This document shows, piece after piece, positions 1-5,462 of a DNA stretch of 5,711 nucleotides (its first letter is position 1; each line of letters opens with the position of its first letter). Below the pieces are notes generated by a model. That model searched no databases, had not been told where the DNA came from, and saw only the letters and a list, made by a program, of their open reading frames with translations. This DNA comes from an uncultured Collinsella sp. (lineage in GTDB: Bacteria > Actinomycetota > Coriobacteriia > Coriobacteriales > Coriobacteriaceae), in assembly GCA_900549065.1 (NCBI GenBank), contig URNC01000125.1:1-5711 (forward strand). Reading direction: 5' to 3'. Both the position numbers and the translations under genes were made by a program.

Positions 1-1096
1 GCTCGCGGATAGTATCGGCACTCGTGCTGTCGGGGAAGCGCACGTCGATGACCTGCTCAATATGGCCATCCGCCACGCGGATGACGCCAGCGTTGCAGGT
101 AAGCGGGCCAAACGCCGGGCTCGTCGCGTCGATACCCAGGCCGCGGCCATAGGCGTCCGCATGCACAAAGGCCAGGAACTTGACGAACTCATGCTCGGCA
201 GGCGTCAGCAGGCGCTCGTCGCGTGCACCAAACGCGTCCTCGGCCTCGCGCAGATACGACACGATCAGGCCGACGGCATTGATCGTTCCCTCGGGCATCG
301 AAGCATGGCCACCGATACCGTGGGCGAAAATCTGCGCATGGCCATTATCAAGCGCCGTGATCTCCAGACGATCGGCGTTCTCGACCGGCGCCGGCAGCTC
401 ATCGGCGGCAATCGCGAGCTCGCAGATGGACTGCGACGGAATGGCATTGCTCGCCTCGGAGCCGCTCCACGACACGATGCGCCCGCCGTCGATCTTGGGG
501 CTCACGAACGTCGCCCCAAACTGGCCCTTCTCGGCATTGCAGACCGGGAACTCGGCATCGGGCGTAAACAAAAAGTCGGGGTCTGCGTGGTTCTCCAGAT
601 AATGGTGAACGTCGGACATGCCCACTTCCTCATCGCAGCCCAGCAGCGCGCGAAAGGTATAGCGCGGCACAATGCCGTGCTTGAGCAGATAGGCACCAGC
701 GTAGAGCGACAACACCGCCGGACCCTTGTCATCAATCACGCCACGGCCGAGCAGCCATCCCTCGCGACGCTCCATCGCAAACGGGTCGGTGTTCCAGCCG
801 GGGCCGGCGGGCACCACGTCCACGTGGCAGATGGTCGAGAGCTGCTTGTCGCCGCGACCCGGGATATCGGCAATGCCCACATAGCCCTCGTCGTCGCTCG
901 TCTGGTAGCCGAGCTTTTGCGCAATGCCGAGCGCGCAATCGAGCGCATCACGAACCGGGCGGCCAAACGGCGCGCTAGGCTCCGCATCGGCAGCAACGGC
1001 TACGGACGGATAACTCACCAGCTGCTCGATATCGGCGACGACATCCTCCCAGACCTCGTCGACATACTCAGCGACGCTCTGCTCCACCTGATTCAT
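1..1096 (-). CDS. M20-family dipeptidase, PepV/Sapep-like (3' end outside window)
   Basis: The 365 visible residues match the M20 dinuclear metallopeptidases of the PepV/Sapep type, cytoplasmic enzymes that cleave dipeptides with Zn or Mn. Metal and catalytic residues are in order: CHVDVVPAG (His91, Asp93), GRGVIDDKGP (Asp122, the bridging ligand), GCDEEVGMSD (Glu156 general base, Glu157) and TPDAEFPVCNAEKG (Asp180). GIGGHASMPEG (His264) lies in the lid domain. The family is usually about 465 residues, so roughly 100 C-terminal residues, including the last metal-ligand histidine, lie beyond the left edge. The start ATG at 1096-1094 has AAGGAGG at 1109-1103, six bases away. There is no signal peptide. 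The HAD gene ends 54 bases upstream on the same strand; that gap holds only a short CGGG/CCCG hairpin without a T-tract (1122-1133), so co-transcription is plausible. The exact substrate cannot be told from sequence. Confidence 0.92.
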   Translation of the reverse strand, partial: MNQVEQSVAEYVDEVWEDVVADIEQLVSYPSVAVAADAEPSAPFGRPVRDALDCALGIAQKLGYQTSDDEGYVGIADIPGRGDKQLSTICHVDVVPAGPGWNTDPFAMERREGWLLGRGVIDDKGPAVLSLYAGAYLLKHGIVPRYTFRALLGCDEEVGMSDVHHYLENHADPDFLFTPDAEFPVCNAEKGQFGATFVSPKIDGGRIVSWSGSEASNAIPSQSICELAIAADELPAPVENADRLEITALDNGHAQIFAHGIGGHASMPEGTINAVGLIVSYLREAEDAFGARDERLLTPAEHEFVKFLAFVHADAYGRGLGIDATSPAFGPLTCNAGVIRVADGHIEQVIDVRFPDSTSADTIRE

Positions 1097-1150
1097 GGAC
1101 TGCCTCCTTACCAATGAGCGACGGGTACGCCCGCCCCTCACATCAAGTAC

Positions 1151-1813
1151 TTATATAGCGAAAAGTTTAGCAAGCTCGGCCACCGAGTGCACCACTGCAT
1201 CGGCACCCGCCGCCTCGTGCTCGCCCGGCGCCGCCGCGCCCGAATAGATACCGATGCACGGTACGCCCATTGCGTGCGCGCCCTCCACATCGTTAAAGCG
1301 GTCGCCGATCATCACGGCATCGTCGGCCGTCGCGCCGAGCACCGCCAGGGCATCGCAGACCGAATCGGCCTTGGTCTCGCGTCCCTGCGGCGGATTCATG
1401 CCAACCACCGCCTCAAACTGAGAAAGTCCGAGCTCACGTACCATGTCGATGCACTTTGCCTCCATGCGCGACGTCGCCACGGCCATACGCTTGCCCCGGG
1501 CGGCCAACCCTTCCAGCAGCTCGGGGATCCCATCGAACACGGGGTACTCTTCCGGTCCCAGCTCATCGAAAAAGGCGCGGTACTCATCGGCCACCACAAG
1601 CGACTCCTCGCGGGAGAAGCCATAAAAGTCATGGAAGCTCTTCCACAGGGGCGGCCCGATCATACGGCGCAGGTCACCCATCTGCGTCTCCGAAAACCCG
1701 CGCGCAGTCAGCGTCTTGCGCGTCGAGGTCATCACCGCCCGGCCCGTATCGGCCACCGTGCCATCGAAATCGAACAGCACGACCGGCCGCCTGCATATCT
1801 CCAGTGCCTCCAT
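1151..1813 (-). CDS. HAD-superfamily phosphatase, phosphoglycolate phosphatase / 5'-nucleotidase-like
   Basis: This 220-residue protein is a haloacid dehalogenase-type phosphohydrolase with the Gph-like helical cap. Motif I is FDFDGTVADTG (nucleophile Asp15, acid/base Asp17), motif II is AVATSR (Thr114/Ser115), motif III is the lysine of RETKA (Lys148), and motif IV is MIGDRFNDVEGA (Asp171, Asp175, binding Mg). The cap begins with RRMIGPPLWKSF, which resembles the subgroup annotated as phosphoglycolate phosphatase or HAD 5'-nucleotidase, so the substrate is a small phosphate ester or nucleotide not determinable here. I chose the ATG at 1813-1811 because AGAGGA (1825-1820) stands six bases before it. 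In-frame ATGs at 1819 and 1846 are possible, but the first would overlap that ribosome site and the second adds residues that do not resemble the family. It is divergent from degV and upstream of the M20 gene on the same strand. The length is normal for the family. Confidence 0.93.
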   Translation of the reverse strand: MEALEICRRPVVLFDFDGTVADTGRAVMTSTRKTLTARGFSETQMGDLRRMIGPPLWKSFHDFYGFSREESLVVADEYRAFFDELGPEEYPVFDGIPELLEGLAARGKRMAVATSRMEAKCIDMVRELGLSQFEAVVGMNPPQGRETKADSVCDALAVLGATADDAVMIGDRFNDVEGAHAMGVPCIGIYSGAAAPGEHEAAGADAVVHSVAELAKLFAI

Positions 1814-1862
1814 CGGCATTCCTCTTCCCCAGTTGATGATTTCCACACCGACACTTCAAACT

Positions 1863-1892
1863 GTTGACTATTCAACAATTGAACCTAGTAAT
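1863..1892 (+). promoter_or_regulatory. Candidate degV promoter with overlapping palindromic operator
   Basis: TTGACT (1864-1869, five of six matches to the -35 consensus) is followed after 17 bases by AGTAAT (1887-1892, four of six to the -10). Two inverted repeats overlap it: GTTGA-CTAT-TCAAC (1863-1876), covering the -35 box, and TTCAA-CAA-TTGAA (1871-1883) in the spacer. A second possible -10, TATACT at 1908-1913, has no good -35. The TTGA/TCAA dyads resemble sites of MarR-type regulators. They sit in the divergent region and could also act on the HAD gene, for which I see no clear promoter of its own. The function is inferred. Confidence 0.45.
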
Positions 1893-1937
1893 GTGGAACG
1901 ACTCTACTATACTTGTCGCACTTTGCTCTCAGAAGGC

Positions 1938-1951
1938 GGCGCGCAAGCGCC
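1938..1951 (+). promoter_or_regulatory. Small GNRA-capped hairpin in the degV leader
   Basis: GGCGC-GCAA-GCGCC forms a perfect five-pair GC stem closed by a GCAA (GNRA) tetraloop. It lies six bases before the degV ribosome site (GAAAGGT, 1957-1963). It could stabilise the leader or affect ribosome loading. No T-tract follows, so it is not a terminator. Confidence 0.35.
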
Positions 1952-1969
1952 CCAACGAAAGGTGCAATT

Positions 1970-2830
1970 ATGTCTTTTGCCATCATAACCGACTCCACGT
2001 CGGACATCTCCCCCGCCCGCGCCCAAGAGCTCGGCATTTACGTGATTCCGCTGCATGTGATTATCGAGGGCGAGGACCTGCTCGACCAGGTGCAGATTAC
2101 CGCCCAGGAGTACGTCGCGCGCATGGCCGGTTCCGGACAACTGCCGCACACCTCGCAGCCGAGCGCCGGCGAGTTCAAGGCGCTCTTTGACCGCGTGCTC
2201 GCCGACGGCCATGATAGCGCCATCTTTATCTCGCTGTGCAGCGAGTGGTCCGCCTGCTATGCCAACGCCAGCCTGACGGCCGAAACGCACGAGCTCGATG
2301 TGCGCTGCATCGACTCGCGCACCGGCTCGGCTGCCGAGGGCCTGCTGGTGGAGTACGCGCTGGCCATGCGCGAGGACGGCCGCAGCCTGGACGAGACCGA
2401 GGCGCAGATCCGCGCGACACTGCCCGATGCCCACCTGCTGCTGATTCCCCGCACGCTCGAGAACCTCGTTAAGAACGGCCGTGCGCCCAAGCTCGCCGGC
2501 CAGCTGACGCAGATGCTCAACATTCGCCTGGCCGTTTCGCCGGAGTGGAAATCGGGCGAGATCAAGGCCATCAAGAAGGGCCGCGGCGCCAAGCGCATCG
2601 TTGCCAACACCATGGCCGATTGCCTCGCATTTTTGGCCGAGCATCCGGGCTCCAGCGTGCGCGTGCTCACGACCGGTGCTGCCGAGGAGCAGGAGCTCGT
2701 CAGCCAAGCACTCGCAGGCCAAGACTATGTAGACGCCGGCACCGGCCCCATCGGCTGCACCATCGCCACCCATGTAGGCGTCGATGCCATCGCCATCAGC
2801 TACTGCCCCCGCTACCAGTCCATCCACTAG
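1970..2830 (+). CDS. DegV-family (FakB-like) fatty-acid-binding protein
   Basis: This 286-residue protein has the size and two-domain layout of DegV proteins, which bind a fatty acid. In Gram-positive bacteria the FakB members present it to the kinase FakA for phosphorylation. Visible motifs: FAIITDSTSD (residues 3-12), PHTSQPSAGEF (59-69, the TSQPS loop whose threonine contacts the fatty-acid carboxylate), IDSRTGSAAEG (114-124), LENLVKNGRAPK (163-174) and THVGVDAIAISY (267-278). The usual SSGLSGTYxSA segment reads CSEWSACYANA (90-100): the serine at 94 remains but the glycines and threonine are replaced. The usual HxGPGA near the C-terminus reads HVGVDA. The start ATG at 1970 has GAAAGGT seven bases upstream; an in-frame start at 1913 would add 19 basic residues absent from the family. 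No fakA is in the window. The gene converges on the LOG-family gene. The lipid ligand is unknown. Confidence 0.93.
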   Translation: MSFAIITDSTSDISPARAQELGIYVIPLHVIIEGEDLLDQVQITAQEYVARMAGSGQLPHTSQPSAGEFKALFDRVLADGHDSAIFISLCSEWSACYANASLTAETHELDVRCIDSRTGSAAEGLLVEYALAMREDGRSLDETEAQIRATLPDAHLLLIPRTLENLVKNGRAPKLAGQLTQMLNIRLAVSPEWKSGEIKAIKKGRGAKRIVANTMADCLAFLAEHPGSSVRVLTTGAAEEQELVSQALAGQDYVDAGTGPIGCTIATHVGVDAIAISYCPRYQSIH

Positions 2831-2845
2831 GGGCACCTTTACCAC

Positions 2846-2908
2846 TTGCGGTGAAATAGGGACTGTTTTTGGCTTATCAGCCGCCAATCAATCCCTATTC
2901 CACCGCAA
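2846..2908. repeat. Imperfect 17-bp inverted repeat with AATAGGGA arms
   Basis: The arms at 2846-2862 (TTGCGGTGAAATAGGGA) and 2892-2908 are complementary at 16 of 17 positions. The 29-base centre contains a nested GGCT-TATC-AGCC hairpin. It starts 16 bases after the degV stop. There is no clean T-tract after either arm, so it is more likely a dispersed palindromic repeat, or a 3'-end protecting hairpin, than a standard terminator. The GGGA end of the arm echoes the other palindromes in this window. Confidence 0.7.
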
Positions 2909-2925
2909 CCTAGAAGCAGTTCATT

Positions 2926-2986
2926 TGGGACGGGGCTAAAAAACTGGTATCAAACGTTTCAGACCAGTCTTTTTAGCCCCGTCCCA
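2926..2986. terminator. Bidirectional terminator-like hairpin between convergent genes
   Basis: The arms at 2926-2948 and 2963-2986 begin and end with TGGGACGGGGCT and its complement and pair over 23 positions with a single one-base bulge. Inside, ACTGGT (2943-2948) and ACCAGT (2963-2968) form a hairpin around a loop holding the palindrome AAACGTTT. That inner stem is flanked by an A-run on the left and a T-run on the right (2969-2974). A stem followed by U's is therefore made in either direction, which suits ending both degV (plus) and the LOG-family gene (minus, stop at 2998). The outer GGGACGGGGCT arms go beyond what a terminator needs and look like a repeat family. Confidence 0.75.
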
Positions 2987-2997
2987 TTTTAGCTACT

Positions 2998-3756
2998 CTA
3001 CATCAGCCCGCTCAGGGCGATGTCGACGGCCTCGTTGAGGTCGTCGGTAATGTGCACCAGCTCCGGATCGAGCGGGCTAATCATACCGGCGTCCATCACC
3101 GGGCCGTTGAGCCAGTCGAACAGGCCCTGCCAGTACTCAGTGCCCACCAAAACGAGGGGCATGCGCTTGACCTTGTGCGTCTGCACCAGCGTGAGCACCT
3201 CGAACATCTCGTCGAGCGTGCCAAAACCACCGGGAAACACGATGGCACCCGAGCTGTATTTGACGAACATGGTCTTGCGCACAAAGAAGTAACGGAAGTC
3301 CATGCCGAGGTTCACGTATTTGTTGAGCCCGTGCTCGTGCGGAAGCTCGATACCCAGGCCGACCGACTTGCCGTTCGCGCTCGCCGCTCCCCTGTTGGCC
3401 GCCTCCATGACGCCAGGGCCACCGCCGGTGATAACCGCCACGCCGCGCTGGGCGATCTTGCGGCCAACGACGCGGGCCGCCTTGTAGAGCGGATCGGTCT
3501 TGGGCGTGCGGGCGCTGCCGAAGATGGTCACCGCAGGGCCAAGCTCGGCAAGCGCGCCGAAGCCATCGACGAACTCCGCCTGAATGCGCAGCACGCGCCA
3601 GGGATCGGCGTGCAGCCAGTCGGTCGAATCCTCGGGCGCCAGCAGGTTGGCGTACGTATTGTCCTTAGGAATCATGGGGCCGCGCATGACCACGGGGCCA
3701 CGTCGGTACGTCTCGTCGTAGGCCGGCTCGCCCTCGACGTTCTCATTCTTAATCAT
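2998..3756 (-). CDS. LOG-family (TIGR00730-type) Rossmann-fold protein, possible nucleoside-monophosphate phosphoribohydrolase
   Basis: This 252-residue protein carries the two signature motifs of the LOG / 'lysine decarboxylase-like' family: GGGPGVMEAANRGA (111-124) and PGGFGTLDEMFE (175-186), with the RK pair of FVRKTMF at 160-161. Characterised relatives (LOG, YvdD, PpnN) hydrolyse the N-glycosidic bond of nucleoside 5'-monophosphates, releasing a base and ribose 5-phosphate. They are not lysine decarboxylases despite old annotations. Residues 1-70 form an N-terminal extension before the core begins at about 74 (GPAVTIFGSAR), as in the longer actinobacterial members. The start ATG at 3756-3754 has AGGAG at 3767-3763, six bases off. 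A terminator-like hairpin for the upstream tgt transcript ends only a few bases before this ribosome site, so expression may depend on readthrough or antitermination. The natural substrate is not evident. Confidence 0.93.
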   Translation of the reverse strand: MIKNENVEGEPAYDETYRRGPVVMRGPMIPKDNTYANLLAPEDSTDWLHADPWRVLRIQAEFVDGFGALAELGPAVTIFGSARTPKTDPLYKAARVVGRKIAQRGVAVITGGGPGVMEAANRGAASANGKSVGLGIELPHEHGLNKYVNLGMDFRYFFVRKTMFVKYSSGAIVFPGGFGTLDEMFEVLTLVQTHKVKRMPLVLVGTEYWQGLFDWLNGPVMDAGMISPLDPELVHITDDLNEAVDIALSGLM

Positions 3757-3770
3757 GGGGTACTCCTATC

Positions 3771-3821
3771 GAGAAAAAGAAAAACGGGCGGGGTCGACGC
3801 CATGCGCCAAACACCCGCCCG
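3771..3821 (-). terminator. Rho-independent terminator or attenuator between tgt and the LOG-family gene
   Basis: Read on the minus strand, CGGGCGGG (3821-3814) pairs with CCCGCCCG (3792-3785). A nested GGCGC-ATG-GCGTC stem (one G-U pair) lies in the loop. TTTTTCTTTTTCTC (3784-3771) follows directly. This is a strong intrinsic terminator for tgt, whose stop is 73 bases upstream. The T-tract ends three bases before the AGGAG of the next gene, leaving no room for a promoter between them. Confidence 0.8.
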
Positions 3822-3893
3822 AACATCAACTATTCGGTATGGTACCCACGATGTATCAAGTGCTTGCAAGCTATCGGTCAGCGGTCGTAGCTC

Positions 3894-5033
3894 TTAGTAA
3901 TCCACCGCGGCAGGGCTGTTCATCCAGTCGCTCACGAACGCGCCGTAACGGCCCTCGATAATGGCCTGGCGGGCACGCTGCATAAGGTTGAGCAGGTAGT
4001 AGATGTTGTGCATCGACAGCAGAATGCCGCCGAGCATCTCCTTCTGCGTGACCATGTGGCGAATGAGCGCGCGGCTGTAGCCGCCCATGCACACCGGGCA
4101 GGTGCAGGTGGGATCAATGGGACCGTCGTCGTGCGCAAAGCGCGCGTTGCGGAAGTTGAGGCGACCCTCGCTCGAGAACGCCGTGCCCATGCGGCCGGTG
4201 CGCGTCGGCAGCACGCAGTCGAACATGTCGATGCCCACACCCACACCGCGCACGAGGGTGGTGGGGTTGCCGACGCCCATCAGGTAGCGCGGCTTGTGCT
4301 TGGGCATATACTCGCTCGCGAGCGGCGCCAGCGTCTCGAACATGGTCTCGTGGTCCTCGCCCACCGAGTAGCCGCCAATGCCGTAGCCCGGGAAGTCGCC
4401 GCACTCCTCCAGATGGCGCAGCGAGCGCAGGCGCAGGTCCAGGTGCATGCCGCCCTGGACGATGCCAAAGAGCGCCTGGTCATCGCGGGTATGAGCCTTA
4501 TAGCAGCGCTCGGCCCACATGCTCGACAGCTCAACGGCGCGCTCGACGTAGGCGCGCGTGGCGGGATAGCCCGGGCACTGGTCGAGCTGCATGCAGATGT
4601 CGGAACCGAGCTTCATGGCGATTTCCATGTTGTCCTCGGGCGTCCAGAACACGTGGCGGCCGTCGTAGTCATTGACGATAAAGCGCACGCCCTCGTCGGT
4701 GAGCTTGACGGCGTCGTTGTGGCTGAACACCTGGAAGCCGCCCGAGTCGGTAAGAATGGGGTCATGCCAGTTCATAAACTTGTGCAGGCCGCCCAGCTCG
4801 GCGATGGTGTCCTCGCCGGGGCGCATGGACAGGTGATAGGTATTGGCAAGCACGATCTGGGCGCCGAGTTGCTTGACGGTCTCGGTAGGGATGCCCTTGA
4901 CGTTTGCCTTGGTACCCACGGGCATAAAGATCGGCGTCTCGATGTCGCCGTGCGGGGTATGCAGCACGCCGGCACGCGCGTGCGTCGTCGGATCCTCGGC
5001 GATCAGGTCGAATTTAAAAAGACTCTGGTCCAT
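3894..5033 (-). CDS. tgt: tRNA-guanine(34) transglycosylase
   Basis: Tgt exchanges guanine at wobble position 34 of tRNA-Asp, -Asn, -His and -Tyr for the queuosine precursor preQ1. The 379 residues fit the family length (about 370-385). Motifs seen: IFMPVGTKANVKG (35-47), LTDSGGFQVFS (94-104, Asp96 the general acid/base), MQLDQC (148-153), FGIVQGG (189-195), GGYSVGE (220-226, substrate pocket), LMGVGNP (251-257) and DMFDCVLPTRTGR (269-281, nucleophile Asp272). The zinc site is CTCPVC plus His342 (Cys310, Cys312, Cys315, His342). The pocket loop is usually GGLAVGE; here Leu and Ala are Tyr and Ser. The start ATG at 5033-5031 has AAGGAG at 5048-5043, nine bases away. The in-frame ATG at 5135 lies upstream of the -10 box and inside repeat DNA, and is rejected. 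No other queuosine gene is in the window. Confidence 0.97.
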   Translation of the reverse strand: MDQSLFKFDLIAEDPTTHARAGVLHTPHGDIETPIFMPVGTKANVKGIPTETVKQLGAQIVLANTYHLSMRPGEDTIAELGGLHKFMNWHDPILTDSGGFQVFSHNDAVKLTDEGVRFIVNDYDGRHVFWTPEDNMEIAMKLGSDICMQLDQCPGYPATRAYVERAVELSSMWAERCYKAHTRDDQALFGIVQGGMHLDLRLRSLRHLEECGDFPGYGIGGYSVGEDHETMFETLAPLASEYMPKHKPRYLMGVGNPTTLVRGVGVGIDMFDCVLPTRTGRMGTAFSSEGRLNFRNARFAHDDGPIDPTCTCPVCMGGYSRALIRHMVTQKEMLGGILLSMHNIYYLLNLMQRARQAIIEGRYGAFVSDWMNSPAAVDY

Positions 5034-5048
5034 AAACTGGAACTCCTT

Positions 5049-5076
5049 GGTTGCGGTTAATACGCAAACCATTATA
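5049..5076 (-). promoter_or_regulatory. tgt: tgt promoter -10 box and adjoining inverted repeat
   Basis: A perfect TATAAT lies at 5076-5071 on the minus strand, predicting a start near 5064 and a leader of about 30 bases. No convincing -35 is found 16-18 bases upstream; that spacer holds a small CGGG-CAA-CCCG repeat (5077-5087). Immediately downstream, GGTTTGCG and CGCAACC (5070-5063 and 5055-5049) form a seven-pair dyad with one bulge. It overlaps the predicted start and may be an operator. The leader is too short for a standard preQ1 riboswitch ahead of the ribosome site. Confidence 0.5.
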
Positions 5077-5122
5077 CGGGCAACCCGCAAGGAGCACCGA
5101 CTCGACAGAAACTGGTGCAAAG

Positions 5123-5346
5123 GGGTCATAGTCATTGGGGACGTTCTTAAACGGTTAGTCGTTGGGGACAGTCTTCAGCGCCATCTTGCAAAGGAGTGTC
5201 CCAATCTGCCGGCACTTAGGGACTGTCCCCAAGCGCCGGCAAGAGTGTCCCTTTCAACTAGTCATTTAAGAACGTCCCCAACGACTAAGTCATTACCAAC
5301 AGCAAAGGTAACGCCGATGTTTTGGTACCGACAGACACTATGACCC
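5123..5346. repeat. Nested GGGAC/GTCCC inverted-repeat element (MITE/REP-like)
   Basis: This non-coding stretch is built from stacked inverted repeats. The outermost arms are GGGTCATAGT (5123-5132) and ACTATGACCC (5337-5346). Inside, 5132-5151 pairs with 5265-5284 (19 of 20, containing GGGGACGTTCTTAAA). TTAGTCGTTGGGGAC (5155-5169) pairs perfectly with 5274-5288, TTGGGGACAGTC (5162-5173) pairs perfectly with 5221-5232, and a central dyad GCCGGC...GGGAC-T-GTCCC...GCCGGC spans 5208-5240. Some arms compete for the same partner, so alternative folds exist. GAGTGTCCC also occurs as a direct repeat (5194-5202, 5243-5251). No credible gene lies here. It sits between the tgt promoter and the IS110 end. 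Confidence 0.75.
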
Positions 5347-5371
5347 AATCCGAGGGCACTAAAAAGATAGG

Positions 5372-5401
5372 AGCCCCCGCTCGTGACCGCGGGTCGGGGC
5401 T
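5372..5401 (+). other. Stem-loop in IS110 leader, possible part of a bridge RNA
   Basis: AGCCCC (5372-5377) pairs with GGGGCT (5396-5401). The 18-base loop can itself pair as CCGC/GCGG or GACC/GGTC. It lies 61 bases before the transposase ATG on the coding strand, where IS110-group elements encode their structured guide RNA. That it is such an RNA is inference from position and fold only. Confidence 0.3.
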
Positions 5402-5462
5402 GCGACAATGATGTTGAAGTGCCATAGGTGCAGCCGCGCCGCAACGAGGTTGGGAGGCTCCC

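Noticed and set aside
62..1117. A 351-residue plus-strand open frame over the M20 gene
   Set aside because: It is the antisense of a gene with clear metal-site motifs and a good ribosome site. Its Arg/His/Ala-rich product has no recognisable fold or motif; such shadows are expected in high-GC coding DNA.
1097..1150. Terminator between the HAD and M20 genes
   Set aside because: Only a four-pair CGGG-TACG-CCCG hairpin is present and no T-tract follows it on the minus strand.
1907..2887. A 326-residue minus-strand open frame opposite degV
   Set aside because: It is an antisense shadow of a gene with DegV signature motifs. Its 5' end also runs through the 2846-2908 palindrome.
3052..3897. A 281-residue plus-strand open frame opposite the LOG-family gene
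   Set aside because: The minus strand carries both LOG-family signatures and a ribosome site; the plus-strand product shows no family features.
4008..5060. A 350-residue plus-strand open frame opposite tgt
   Set aside because: Its product is rich in His, Ala and Val without motifs, and the minus strand encodes an unmistakable Tgt with all its catalytic and zinc residues.
5034..5070. A preQ1 riboswitch before tgt
   Set aside because: The predicted leader is only about 30 bases and mostly taken up by a simple dyad and the ribosome site. The C-rich loop and A-rich tail of a preQ1-I aptamer are not seen.
5034..5135. A 34-residue N-terminal extension of Tgt from the upstream ATG
   Set aside because: It would cross the TATAAT box and enter the repeat element, the added residues do not resemble Tgt, and the ATG at 5033 has a good AAGGAG.
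5123..5346. CRISPR array or tRNA-like structure in the repeat region
   Set aside because: The repeats are mostly inverted and unevenly spaced, with no regular direct repeat-spacer pattern, and no cloverleaf with a T-loop can be drawn.
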